Assembly: GCF_000739375.1 (NCBI RefSeq)
Contig: NZ_CP006704.1
Location: 4,712,001-4,776,000 of the forward strand
Direction: 5' to 3'
Length of the DNA: 64,000 nt
Source: Comamonas testosteroni TK102
Lineage (GTDB): Bacteria; Pseudomonadota; Gammaproteobacteria; Burkholderiales; Burkholderiaceae_C
The translations under genes were made by a program, and so were the position numbers. Positions 43,403 to 52,142 of this stretch are shown here, one piece after another. The first letter of the stretch is position 1. Each line of letters begins with the position of its first letter. The notes beneath the pieces are model-generated. The model searched no databases, had not been told where the DNA came from, and saw only the letters and a program-made list of their open reading frames with translations.

Positions 43403-43445
43403 AGATGCGGACGGTTGGTAGAAACCATTAGTTAGACACATTGAC

Positions 43446-43457
43446 GAAATTTGTTCA
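43446..43457 (-). promoter_or_regulatory. TGAACA-type motif in SDR/DUF35 divergent spacer
   Basis: On the minus strand this reads TGAACAAATTTC, 44 bases upstream of SDR (5) and about 85 bases upstream of the DUF35 gene. It belongs to the set at 23137, 26181 and 60058, and lies in an AT-rich stretch between divergent units. Confidence 0.4.
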
Positions 43458-43540
43458 TATATTACACTCTCTTAACCCGCAGACGTCAACTCGTAGCGAC
43501 CCTGACCAAGCCCTCTGCCAGCCCGACACACCTCGCATTC

Positions 43541-43939
43541 ATGCCACGAAAACTGCCCCAAATCACCAGCGACACATCAGCCTTTTGGCAGGGAGGGGAA
43601 TCGGGCCGGCTGATGATCCATCGCTGCGGTGCATGCCAGCGCTTCTTTCACCCCCCCGCTCCGATCTGCCCATCCTGCAGTTCGCTGGATGTGACACCGC
43701 AGGCCACCAGCGGCTGCGGCTGGATCGCCACTTACACCATCAACCACCAGGCGTGGAAGCCTGAGCTGGCTGCACCCTACGTCGTGGCCATCGTTGAACT
43801 CGACGATCAGCCCGGCCTGCGCCTGCTCAGCAACGTGGTGGGACTGCCGCCCGATCAGGTCCGAATCGGCATGCCGGTACAAGTCACTTTCGAGCAGCAC
43901 GAAGACGTCTGGCTCCCTCTGTTCAAGAAAGCCCAATGA
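43541..43939 (+). CDS. DUF35 zinc-ribbon/OB-fold protein (Ltp2 partner type)
   Basis: A 132-residue protein with a four-Cys zinc ribbon (C-G-A-C ... C-P-S-C, about residues 29-48) followed by an OB-fold. In cholesterol and related side-chain degradation, DUF35 proteins form a complex with a thiolase-fold partner (ChsH2-DUF35 with Ltp2). Here it overlaps the thiolase-like gene by four bases, matching that arrangement. A run of seven C at 43651-43657 is in frame. It probably positions the acyl-CoA substrate. ATG 43541 is chosen because the extension upstream is unlike the family. Confidence 0.88.
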   Translation: MPRKLPQITSDTSAFWQGGESGRLMIHRCGACQRFFHPPAPICPSCSSLDVTPQATSGCGWIATYTINHQAWKPELAAPYVVAIVELDDQPGLRLLSNVVGLPPDQVRIGMPVQVTFEQHEDVWLPLFKKAQ

Positions 43940-45129
43940 TGTTCGACCACCTGTACGAAAAAAACGTGGCGATCGCCGGTGTAGGCCAATCCGAAGTGGC
44001 CCGCCCCTCCGACAAATCCGCCATGCGCCTGACCCTGGATGCATGCCTGGAGGCCATCGCCGATGCGGGGCTCACGCGAGAAGACATCGACGGTGTGGCT
44101 TGCTGGCCAGGCGACAACAACAACGGCAACAGCTTTTCTCCGGTGGGCCCCAATGCGCTGATCGGCACGATGGGCCTGCACGTCAACTGGTACGGCGGCG
44201 GCTACGAAGGGCCAGGGCCGCTGGCCGGCGTGATCAACGGCGCGATGGCCATCGCCGCGGGCCTGTGCCGCCATGTGCTGGTGTTCCGCACGATCACGGA
44301 AGCGAGCGCGCGGCGGCTCGACAAGAACGCCAACGCCTTGAGCAACAAGACCGCCGGGCGCGACAGCAGCTTCTTCTGGCAGTGGTACACCCCCTATGAA
44401 GTGCACTCGGCCATCAACCTGATGGCCATGTATGCGCAGCGGCACTTCCATGAATACGGGACCACCCCGGAGCAACTGGCGCAGATCGCCCTGACCTGCC
44501 GCGCCAACGCCGTGCTCAATCCCAAGGCCGTGTACCGCACGCCCATGACCATGGACGACTACCTGACCTCCCGCATGATCTCGACGCCCCTGCGCATGTT
44601 CGACTGCGACGTGCACTGCGACGGGGCGACGGCCATCGTGCTCTCGCGCATGGATGCGGCGCGCCATGACCCGAATCCCCCGATTCGCCTGGAGGCCATC
44701 GGCTCGGCCCTGCACCAGCCCTGGTCCTGGGATCAGGTTTCCCTGACCGGCGGGGCCAGCATCGACGCGGCCCGCATGATGTGGCAACGAACCGACCTCA
44801 AGCCGGCTGATGTCCGCAGCGCCCAGTTGTACGACGGCTTTTCCATCCTGACTTTGCTCTGGCTGGAGGCCTTGGGCCTGTGCCCGGTGGGCGAAAGCGG
44901 CCGTTTCGTCGAAGGCGGCGCGCGCATCGCCCGCGACGGCGCCCTGCCGGTGAATACCAATGGCGGCCAGCTCTCGGGGGGAAGAACCCATGGCCTTGGA
45001 TATGTGCACGAAGCTTGCACCCAGCTCTGGGGCCGCGCCGGGCTGCGCCAGATCGCGCCGCACCAGGTAGCGGTTGCGGCGGCCGGCGGAGGCCCGCTGG
45101 CTGGCTCGCTTTTGCTCGTCCGAGAGTGA
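43936..45129 (+). CDS. Thiolase-fold lipid-transfer-type protein, probable Ltp2-like aldolase
   Basis: A 397-residue thiolase-superfamily protein of the SCP-x/Ltp branch. The N-terminus V-A-I-A-G-V-G-Q-S-E and R-E-D-I-D-G-V are typical. The nucleophilic Cys loop of true thiolases is absent: W-Y-G-G-G-Y-E-G-P occupies that region. A conserved Y-D-G-F-S (about residue 297) and a later G-L-G-Y-V-H-E (about 356) are in positions that fit the two tyrosines of Ltp2 aldolases. A retro-aldol cleavage of a tertiary beta-hydroxyacyl-CoA is inferred from these absences and the DUF35 neighbour. It has no carboxyl-terminal SCP2 domain. Confidence 0.82.
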   Translation: MMFDHLYEKNVAIAGVGQSEVARPSDKSAMRLTLDACLEAIADAGLTREDIDGVACWPGDNNNGNSFSPVGPNALIGTMGLHVNWYGGGYEGPGPLAGVINGAMAIAAGLCRHVLVFRTITEASARRLDKNANALSNKTAGRDSSFFWQWYTPYEVHSAINLMAMYAQRHFHEYGTTPEQLAQIALTCRANAVLNPKAVYRTPMTMDDYLTSRMISTPLRMFDCDVHCDGATAIVLSRMDAARHDPNPPIRLEAIGSALHQPWSWDQVSLTGGASIDAARMMWQRTDLKPADVRSAQLYDGFSILTLLWLEALGLCPVGESGRFVEGGARIARDGALPVNTNGGQLSGGRTHGLGYVHEACTQLWGRAGLRQIAPHQVAVAAAGGGPLAGSLLLVRE

Positions 45130-45181
45130 CCCCACTCTAGCCCCAGGCGCCCTGTCCTCGCCCATTGCCCGGTATGACCGC

Positions 45182-46483
45182 ATGACACAACCTCCTCCCA
45201 CCCATTCACATACCCCGCATAGTCTGGGCATTGATTTGTCCGAGTTCAAAAGCGCGTGGCGCATCGTGATCCTGGCCACGCTGGGACTGGCGATCAACTC
45301 CAACTCATCCATGCTGTATGCCTACGGCGCGATGATGGTTCCCCTGCAGCAGACGTTCGACTGGGCCCGCGCGGATCTTCAATCGGCAGTGAGCTTCATG
45401 TTTCTGGGATCGGTGGTCGCATCCCAAATCGTGGGATGGCTCAATCTGCGCTTTGGCATGAAGCGCGTCACGGTGCTCTCGCTGTGCATGCTTTCCCTAG
45501 CCTTCATCGCCATGACGCACCTGGGGCCTTCGATCGTGACGCTCTACCTGGGATTTTTCCTGATGTCCTTGGCCAGCATGGGCACCATGCACGTCACCTG
45601 GACCCACCTGGTGAACCTGTGGTTCGAGCGCAACCGCGGCCTAGCTCTCGCGCTGGTTCTCTCTGGCACCGGTCTGGCCGCCATGCTCATTCCCTCGGCG
45701 GTGAGCACCGTGATCTCACGATGGAACTGGCAGGCGGCCTTTTGGCTTCTGGCTGCCCTGCCGATGCTCCTGGTGCTGCCCCTGGTCCTGGCCTGGATGA
45801 AAGAGCCCGCCCGCGCTCCTGCCCGCAAGCACAGCGAGTCAGCCTCGTCAGCAGGTCCCTTGGTCACGGGCGCCTCGCTACGCGAAGGCGTGCGCCAGCC
45901 CCGCTTCTGGCTGCTGAACATCGCCTTGTCCATGGTCGTGGCCTGCGTGGTGACGCTGGTCACGAATGGCGTCCCCCTGCTGCGCGACAAAGGCCTGGAA
46001 GCAGGGGATGCAGCGCGCATCTTCGGCAGCTTTGGCTTGTCGCTGATATTGGGACGGGTCATCGTGGGGTACCTGGTCGACCGCCTTTGGGCGCCTGGCG
46101 TGGCCGCCGCCGCCCTGGGGCTGCCGGCCCTCGGATGCCTGCTCCTGGGAATCAGCGGTGCGAACGACACCGGCTGGCTGGTGCTGGGTGTCATGCTGGT
46201 GGGCATCGGCGCGGGTGCCGAGTTCGACCTGGCGGCCTTCCTTGTCTCCCGGTATTTCGGCATGCGCGACTACGGCCGCCTGTTCGGCATCCACCTCGGA
46301 CTGATCACACTGGCTTCCACACTGGCCCCCTGGCTCTTCGGACAACTCTTCCGAAGCACCGGCTCGTACCAGGCGACGCTGTGGGTCTGCGGGCCCATGT
46401 TTCTTTTCGGTGGCCTAGCGTTGCTCTCGTTGGGCCGCTACCCGATCTTCGAGGGCAAGACCGCCCCCGACCAAACCATTTAA
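45182..46483 (+). CDS. MFS transporter (4)
   Basis: A 433-residue MFS protein with about 12 membrane segments. The loop F-G-M-K-R-V is the degenerate signature after segment 2, and G-Y-L-V-D-R-L-W is its counterpart in the second half. Monocarboxylate/oxalate-like carriers have this layout, with S-M-L-Y-A-Y-G in segment 1. ATG 45182 begins a plausible N-terminus; the open frame upstream overlaps the aldolase. It lies between the aldolase and ferredoxin reductase genes in one (+) operon and probably imports or exports a pathway acid. Confidence 0.88.
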   Translation: MTQPPPTHSHTPHSLGIDLSEFKSAWRIVILATLGLAINSNSSMLYAYGAMMVPLQQTFDWARADLQSAVSFMFLGSVVASQIVGWLNLRFGMKRVTVLSLCMLSLAFIAMTHLGPSIVTLYLGFFLMSLASMGTMHVTWTHLVNLWFERNRGLALALVLSGTGLAAMLIPSAVSTVISRWNWQAAFWLLAALPMLLVLPLVLAWMKEPARAPARKHSESASSAGPLVTGASLREGVRQPRFWLLNIALSMVVACVVTLVTNGVPLLRDKGLEAGDAARIFGSFGLSLILGRVIVGYLVDRLWAPGVAAAALGLPALGCLLLGISGANDTGWLVLGVMLVGIGAGAEFDLAAFLVSRYFGMRDYGRLFGIHLGLITLASTLAPWLFGQLFRSTGSYQATLWVCGPMFLFGGLALLSLGRYPIFEGKTAPDQTI

Positions 46484-46494
46484 AGCTGAGCCTT

Positions 46495-47733
46495 ATGTCC
46501 AACAACTCCATCGTCATCGTCGGTGCCGGCCAAGCCGGCTATCAGGTTGCAGCATCGCTGCGGCAGGAGGGATTTGAAGGCGCGATCACCCTCATCGGCG
46601 ACGAACCCGGCGTTCCCTACCAGCGCCCGCCGCTGTCCAAGGCCTATCTGCTGGGGAAAGTCGGCACGGCAGCACTGCGATTTCGCCCGCCCGAGTTCTT
46701 TGACGAGCACCGGATCACGCGCATAGAAGGCAGTGCCACCGCCATCGACCAGGAACGCCGCGAACTGGTCCTCGCCAGCGGCGAAAGACTCGCCTACGGG
46801 CACCTGGTACTGGCGACGGGCGCTCGTAACCGTGTGCCGGCGGTCGCTGGCATCGAGCTCGGCGGCGTATTCGGCCTGCGCAACCTGGCAGATGCCGACG
46901 GACTGTCACAGCGCCTGGGCAGCGCGAAGCGCGCAGTGGTCATCGGCGCGGGCTTCATCGGACTGGAGTTCGCCGCCGTTGCAGCCGCGCGCGGCATCGC
47001 GGTGGACGTGCTGGAGCTGGGCACGCGGCCGATGGCACGTGCCCTCTCTGTAGTCACCTCCCAAGTATTCGACCAGGCCCACGCCCGGTGGGGCGTGCGA
47101 ATCCACTACGGCCAAAGCCTCGCCGCGATCCACGGCGATGGCGGGCAGGTGACCAGCGTAGAGCTGGGCAGCGGCGAAGTGCTGCCGACAGATCTGGTGG
47201 TCTACGGCATCGGGGTGCTACCCAACGCGGAACTCGCCGCTCAGGCACAGTTGACCGTCAACAACGGCATCGTTGTCGACGCCCATCTGCTCACCAGCGA
47301 TCCGGCCATTTCCGCCATCGGCGACGTGGCCAGCTTTCCCAGCCCCTGGTCGTCACAGCCCATCCGGCTCGAGTCGGTTCAGAATGCCGTGGACCAGGCC
47401 AAGGCCCTGGCGGCCCGGCTCACGGGCAAGCCCGCCAGCTACGCCGCCTTGCCCTGGTTCTGGACCGACCAGGGAGAACTCAAGCTGCAAATCGCCGGCC
47501 TCGCCGACGGGCACGATGAAACCGTCGTGCTCGGCTCCATCGAACAACGCCAGATCAGCGTCCTCTGCTTCCGCGCCGGCCGCTTGGTGGCAGTGGAGTC
47601 ATGCAATCGGCCAGCCGACCACATGGCAGCGCGCAAGCTCATCGCACGCAACACGCCGCTCAGCCCCGCCGAGGCGGCCGCTGCGGGCTTTGACCTCAAA
47701 GCGTTCGAAGCCTCGACGCGCGAGACCGCCTGA
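46495..47733 (+). CDS. FAD-dependent ferredoxin reductase (putidaredoxin reductase type)
   Basis: A 412-residue two-dinucleotide-fold flavoprotein. The FAD motif is V-I-V-G-A-G-Q-A-G-Y-Q (about residues 6-16), the NADH motif V-V-I-G-A-G-F-I-G-L-E-F (about 147-158), P-P-L-S-K-A-Y-L follows the FAD fold, and S-A-I-G-D-V-A-S closes the FAD site. A C-terminal reductase domain is present, with W-F-W-T-D-Q-G. It passes electrons from NADH to a [2Fe-2S] ferredoxin and so to P450 or Rieske oxygenase. The ferredoxin at 1.5 kb is the only one in the window, 45 kb away. It starts 11 bases after the MFS stop. Confidence 0.94.
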   Translation: MSNNSIVIVGAGQAGYQVAASLRQEGFEGAITLIGDEPGVPYQRPPLSKAYLLGKVGTAALRFRPPEFFDEHRITRIEGSATAIDQERRELVLASGERLAYGHLVLATGARNRVPAVAGIELGGVFGLRNLADADGLSQRLGSAKRAVVIGAGFIGLEFAAVAAARGIAVDVLELGTRPMARALSVVTSQVFDQAHARWGVRIHYGQSLAAIHGDGGQVTSVELGSGEVLPTDLVVYGIGVLPNAELAAQAQLTVNNGIVVDAHLLTSDPAISAIGDVASFPSPWSSQPIRLESVQNAVDQAKALAARLTGKPASYAALPWFWTDQGELKLQIAGLADGHDETVVLGSIEQRQISVLCFRAGRLVAVESCNRPADHMAARKLIARNTPLSPAEAAAAGFDLKAFEASTRETA

Positions 47734-47826
47734 GAACGCACCGATCCTACGGCCGATGCCGGGCCTTTAGAGGCCCTGCGCGCCATGGATCAGCAACCCG
47801 CTCGCCATTGCCAATTGCCCCGCGAT

Positions 47827-49536
47827 ATGAATCGTTTAAAAATCTCCACCCGGCTTGCCATTTCGTTCTTCACCATGGTGCTGCTGCTGGTCGCGCAGGG
47901 TGCAATGGTGCTGTTCCTGTCCGCGGCGCAGCGTGAGGCGATAGACGACATCGTTCAAAGGAGCATACCCATCACCAAGGCCCTGAGTGCGGTGATCGAT
48001 GGGTCGAACATGGAAACCATCCAGTTCCGCAACCTGGCCCTCTTCTCGTCTCCGGACATCCAGAAAGCGGCACTGGCCCAGATCAAGGTCGAACGCGGCA
48101 ACATCGCCGCGCAGACCCAAATGCTGGACCAGCTCATCGAATCCGAGGAAGGCAAGGCCTTGCACGAAAGCATCAAGCCTCTGCGCGCCAAGGACCTTGA
48201 ATTGGGCAATCAGTTTCTTGAACTGTTTGCCAAGGAACAGTGGGTAGAGGCGCTGGCCTTGCTGGAGAGCAAACAACGCCCGGCGCAGATCGAATACCAG
48301 AACGCGATCCGCAAGCAAGCGGAACTCCAAGCGCAGGTCATGGCCGAAGACGGGCATCGGGCCGAAGCCGCCACCCGCAATGTGACGCAAGGCCTCCTGA
48401 TCGCGAGCGCCGTGACCATTGGCCTGGCCCTGTTCCTTGCGATCACCATCATCCGATCGATCACGCGCCCGCTGATGCAGGCCGTGGCAGTGGCCGACCG
48501 CGTCGCCACCGGCAATCTGAGCGGGCAGATCACCGTGCAGTGCCAAGACGAAATGGGCCATCTGCTGGAGACGCTGCAGCACATGCAGCACAGCTTGGCT
48601 CAGACCGTCACGGCAGTGCGCAGCAATGCACAGGGCGTCGCTTCGGCCAGCACCGAGATCGCGGCGGGCAACCATGACCTGTCGGGCCGCACCGAAGAGC
48701 AGGCCAGCGCACTGCAGCAAACCGCCGCGTCGATGGAGCAACTGGGCGCCACGGTGAAACAAAACGCCGACAACGCGCGCCAAGCCAACCAGCTCGCCCT
48801 GAATGCCTCCACCGTGGCCACCCAGGGCGGCGAAGTGGTCGCCGAAGTGATCAAAACAATGAAGGGCATCGACGACAGCAGCCACAAGATCGCCGACATC
48901 ATCAGTGTGATCGACGGCATTGCCTTCCAGACCAACATCCTGGCCCTGAACGCCGCCGTGGAAGCAGCCCGGGCGGGCGAGCAGGGCCGCGGCTTTGCGG
49001 TGGTAGCCAGCGAGGTGCGCAACCTCGCTGGCCGAAGCGCCGAAGCGGCCAAGGAAATCAAGCGGCTCATCACCGACAGCGTGGAGCGCGTGAAGCAGGG
49101 GTCGCAGCTCGTGGACAAGGCCGGTGCCACAATGACGGAAGTCGTCACCGCCATCCGCCGCGTCACGGACATCATGGGCGAAATCAGCGCCGCGAGCAAC
49201 GAGCAAAGCCAGGGCATGGGACAGATCGGCGAAGCGGTCGCGCAGATGGACCAGACCACGCAGCGAAATGCCGCGCTGGTCGAAGAAATGGCTGCGGCTG
49301 CCAGCAGCCTGAGCACCCAGTCCCAGGCGCTGGTGGAAGCCGTGGCGGTTTTCAAGCTATCGGATGGCGAAGTCGTGCGCGCCATCAATGCCGTGCCCAT
49401 GCCCAGTACGCCCCACGCAAGCGCGCCGAAGAAAACTGTCATGCCGGCACTCCAGCGACAACTACAGCCGCAAGCATCAAAGGCACCGCCCCCCAGCCAC
49501 CGCCCCGTCGCCATGACCGCGCCCTCCGTTCATTGA
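47827..49536 (+). CDS. Methyl-accepting chemotaxis protein
   Basis: A 569-residue transmembrane chemoreceptor. TM1 (residues about 10-32) is followed by a four-helix-bundle periplasmic ligand domain, TM2 (about 195-217), a HAMP domain, and a cytoplasmic coiled coil with the invariant tip [21 protein letters not shown] (split here by description) and E-V-R-N-L-A-G-R-S. The C-terminus is Pro/Ala-rich without an NWETF-type CheR tether. Position after transport and reductase genes suggests sensing of the island's substrate. ATG 47827 opens the TM1 leader; an ATG at 47785 adds 14 residues. Confidence 0.93.
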   Translation: MNRLKISTRLAISFFTMVLLLVAQGAMVLFLSAAQREAIDDIVQRSIPITKALSAVIDGSNMETIQFRNLALFSSPDIQKAALAQIKVERGNIAAQTQMLDQLIESEEGKALHESIKPLRAKDLELGNQFLELFAKEQWVEALALLESKQRPAQIEYQNAIRKQAELQAQVMAEDGHRAEAATRNVTQGLLIASAVTIGLALFLAITIIRSITRPLMQAVAVADRVATGNLSGQITVQCQDEMGHLLETLQHMQHSLAQTVTAVRSNAQGVASASTEIAAGNHDLSGRTEEQASALQQTAASMEQLGATVKQNADNARQANQLALNASTVATQGGEVVAEVIKTMKGIDDSSHKIADIISVIDGIAFQTNILALNAAVEAARAGEQGRGFAVVASEVRNLAGRSAEAAKEIKRLITDSVERVKQGSQLVDKAGATMTEVVTAIRRVTDIMGEISAASNEQSQGMGQIGEAVAQMDQTTQRNAALVEEMAAAASSLSTQSQALVEAVAVFKLSDGEVVRAINAVPMPSTPHASAPKKTVMPALQRQLQPQASKAPPPSHRPVAMTAPSVH

Positions 49537-49768
49537 CAGGGGATCTGCTCGAGTGGCAAATCGCCCCGTCGATGCATTCTTGATAGCTGCTTGCGCTTTC
49601 TGGGTGAGCATTTGAGGCCAATTTAGCCTGTGTTTTTCGTGCATGCCTCCCGAGCCCCTGCGCAAGTATTTCCCTACACTGAGGGATTAGATCAGCCCTG
49701 CTGCCGCGCCAACCTGAACTGCCGGTGACGACGCCACGCGCACCCGAAGCCCATGGGCATTCACACGC

Positions 49769-49813
49769 AAAAAAAACACCCCCTGGTACAGCCGTAATGG
49801 TCTGCCAGGGGGT
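49769..49813 (-). terminator. Rho-independent terminator of the (-) operon
   Basis: Read on the minus strand, a stem CCCCCTGG/CCAGGGGG (arms 49805-49812 and 49779-49786, extendable by one A-T pair) is followed by TG and eight T (49769-49776). It lies downstream of the DUF1993 gene, so it probably ends the whole run from DUF1302 or SDR (6) to DUF1993. The rest of the 369-base gap after the chemoreceptor holds no gene that I can support. Confidence 0.85.
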
Positions 49814-49905
49814 TCAAAATTCCGGATTCCACGGGGTACTGTGTCAATCACCGGCCTTGCCTCCGGTACTTGCACCTTGGAGAAAGTGTCCAGGTCCGGC
49901 CCGCT

Positions 49906-50418
49906 TCAGGCCATGGCCCCCAGATAATCGACCTTGCCCAGTTCCACGCCTGCCTGGCGCAGCAACGCATAAGCCGTGGTCACATGAAAGAAGAAATTCG
50001 GCAGTGACCACTGCTGCAAGAACGTCTGCCCCGTGAAGTGCAGTGGATCGCCCTGACGCTGCGGCACGACCACGGGCCGCTCGGCACTCCCGGCCAATTG
50101 CTGTGGCGAAACGCCTTCCACGAAGTCGATGGCATCCCGCACGCGGGCACGCAATCCTTCGAAACTCTCGTCGGAGCCTTGAGCGGCAGGCAGTTCCACA
50201 GCCCCCAGGCGCGCGACAGCAAGCCGCGCCACCTCGCTCGCAATGGCCACTTGCTTGCCAAAGGTCAGCATGTCGGGCGACAGCTTCGTATTCAGAAACG
50301 CCGCGCTGTCAAAGCTTCTGGCCTGTGCATGGCCTTCGGCTTTGTCCAGCCAGGTGAGCAGGTTGCGCAGCATGCGGGCATAGATTTCCGCGCTGGCGGC
50401 ATACATGGATATAGACAT
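49906..50418 (-). CDS. DUF1993-family protein
   Basis: A 170-residue protein of DinB-like helical type: M-S-I-S-M-Y-A-A-S at the start, L-S-P-D-M-L-T-F-G-K-Q-V, and the W-S-L-P-N-F-F-F-H-V-T-T-A-Y family segment with H in the metal-ligand position. The function is unknown to me; the fold resembles thiol-dependent DinB/YfiT hydrolases. It starts 18 bases after SDR (6) and is followed by the terminator, so it is the last gene of this operon. Confidence 0.83.
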   Translation of the reverse strand: MSISMYAASAEIYARMLRNLLTWLDKAEGHAQARSFDSAAFLNTKLSPDMLTFGKQVAIASEVARLAVARLGAVELPAAQGSDESFEGLRARVRDAIDFVEGVSPQQLAGSAERPVVVPQRQGDPLHFTGQTFLQQWSLPNFFFHVTTAYALLRQAGVELGKVDYLGAMA

Positions 50419-50436
50419 GGTCGGATGTGGTGGGTG

Positions 50437-51267
50437 TCAAAGTTTGTTCGATCCCATGCGGGCGAAAAATTCACGCATGGGCACCATGGACGGGGCGTGA
50501 CTGGTGAAGCCGCCATCCACTGGAATCACCGCCCCCGTGATGAATGAGGACTCGTCGCTGGCCAGGAAGCTCACCACGTCGGCAATCTGCTTCGGCGAAC
50601 CTAGCTGAGGCGTCAGGTGCTGATCCAGGAGGATCTGTTTGATCTCCTGCGGAACACCCTTCTGCGCGTGCTCGTTGAGCACAAAGCCGATCATGATGGC
50701 ATTGGACCGGATGCCCTCCTTACCGTACTGAGCGGCCACGGAACGTGCCAGCGCCATCAAGGCCGCCTTGGAGGCAGCGTAGGCGGTCAGCGTAGCATCG
50801 CCCAGCAGCCCAAAGCCAGACGTGGCGAAGATGATCGATCCACCGCCAGCCTGGAGCATGTGCGGAATGGCGTGCTTGCAGCACAGCATGGCGCCGCGCG
50901 CATTGACGTTCATGGCCTTGTCCCACGCAGCGAGGTCCACGTTGCAGACATCCCGGTCACCGGCACGCTGCGCCGGATCCAACGCGGCCGCATTGTTGTG
51001 TAGGACATCGATTCGCCCGAAATGGCCGAGTACGGCGGAAACCATTGCCGCGACCCCCTCCTCGGAAGTCAGGTCGGTCCGAATGGCCAGGGCCTTGCCT
51101 CCCCCCGCCTCGATTTCGGCGGCCACCGACTGGGCTCCTTCCAGGTTGATGTCGACCACCGCGACACGAGCTCCGTGCCGGCCCAGCGAACGCGCACATT
51201 CAGCCCCAAGGCCCGCCCCCGCACCGGTCACGATGGCGACCTTACCATCCAGTTTGCGTTCGCTCAT
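50437..51267 (-). CDS. SDR-family oxidoreductase (6)
   Basis: A 276-residue SDR with T-G-A-G-A-G-L-G (about residues 15-22), N-N-A-A, catalytic Y-A-A-S-K-A-A-L, and the closing V-D-G-G-F-T. The acidic V-V-D-I-N after strand two predicts NAD(H). It lies 30 bases downstream of the enoyl-CoA hydratase and next to the VOC gene, suggesting it oxidises the hydroxyacyl product of the hydratase. Confidence 0.92.
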   Translation of the reverse strand: MSERKLDGKVAIVTGAGAGLGAECARSLGRHGARVAVVDINLEGAQSVAAEIEAGGGKALAIRTDLTSEEGVAAMVSAVLGHFGRIDVLHNNAAALDPAQRAGDRDVCNVDLAAWDKAMNVNARGAMLCCKHAIPHMLQAGGGSIIFATSGFGLLGDATLTAYAASKAALMALARSVAAQYGKEGIRSNAIMIGFVLNEHAQKGVPQEIKQILLDQHLTPQLGSPKQIADVVSFLASDESSFITGAVIPVDGGFTSHAPSMVPMREFFARMGSNKL

Positions 51268-51297
51268 TGCATCTCCAGAAAAGCGATGTTTAGAAAT

Positions 51298-52138
51298 TCA
51301 TTCACCAGAAAAACAGGGCGTCCGTTTCTCGCGAAACGCCAGTGCGGCTTCCTTGACGTCGTTCATCGGAACCAGCATGGCGAACAGGTCCAATTCCAGA
51401 TCCAGGCCGCTCTTGAGATCAAGGTGGCTGGCCGCGCGTGCAGCCTGCTTGGCGAACAGCGTTGCCGTAGGCGGCCTCTGGGCAATGCGTTCAGCCAGGA
51501 CAGCGACCTCCGCGAGCAGGGAGTCCGTGCTGTCGGCCATGCGGGTGATCAGGCCGATGTCGAATGCCCTGCGTGCGTCGACGCGATCACCGGTCAAGAG
51601 CAGATCCAGCGCACGCCCCGGACCGACCACGGATCCAAGGCGCTGGGTTCCACCGCCTCCGGGGATCAAGCCCAGCCCTGTCTCGGGAAGGGCAAACACG
51701 GCATCCGGCGCCGCGAAACGGAGATCGCAAGCCAGGGCCAGTTCCATACCCCCACCCATGCAATACCCATGAATGGCGGCGATCACAGGTTTCTCGGTGC
51801 GATCCAGCGCCTCGATCCAGCGCGACTTCTGCATGCGCCGGCGCACCTGCAACGATGTTTCCGCTGGCCGCCGCTCCTTGATGTCGGCTCCGGCGCAGAA
51901 CCCGCGCGCACCCGCGCCGCGTATCACGATCACCCGCACGGACGGATCTCCATCCAACTCGGCCAGGGCCGCAGGAACACCACGGCGGATGCCGTCGTTG
52001 ATCGCATTGATCTGGTCCGGGCGATTGAGCACGATCCAGCCAACGCCCCCCCCGGCGCTCCACCTCGACGGCATTCCCGGGGGCTGCAGCTTCGTCGCGC
52101 GCCGGGGTGGCTGGTTTGTGAAAGGAGGTTTCCATCAT
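51298..52138 (-). pseudogene. Enoyl-CoA hydratase (2), split by one extra base in a G8 run
   Basis: The N-terminus (M-M-E-T-S-F-H-K-P ... V-E-V-E-R-R-G-G) is in one frame, and V-G-W-I-V-L-N-R-P-D-Q-I-N-A onward is in another. The main body is a complete crotonase, with A-G-A-D-I-K for the oxyanion region and G-G-M-E-L-A-L-A-C-D-L-R. Reading the run at 52046-52053 as seven bases joins both into 279 residues; the span is 841 bases (3n+1). Alternatively, the ATG inside the second frame could give a shortened protein. It lies next to SDR (6), consistent with two consecutive steps of beta-oxidation. Confidence 0.82.
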
Positions 52139-52142
52139 CGGT

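Noticed and set aside
16403..43657. Seven-base C runs in GST (16403-16409) and DUF35 (43651-43657) as further frameshifts
   Set aside because: Both genes read through these runs into the expected conserved C-terminal regions, so they appear correct as given.
43855..45312. Antisense open frame of 485 codons opposite the Ltp2-like gene
   Set aside because: Same GC artefact; the plus strand carries the DUF35/thiolase-fold pair with overlapping start and stop.
45256..47733. An 825-codon plus frame apparently joining the MFS and ferredoxin reductase regions
   Set aside because: Its first half is an out-of-frame reading of the MFS gene; the real reductase begins at 46495, where the dinucleotide motif starts.
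47836..49206. Antisense open frame of 456 codons opposite the chemoreceptor
   Set aside because: The plus strand encodes a textbook chemoreceptor; the antisense product has no family signature.
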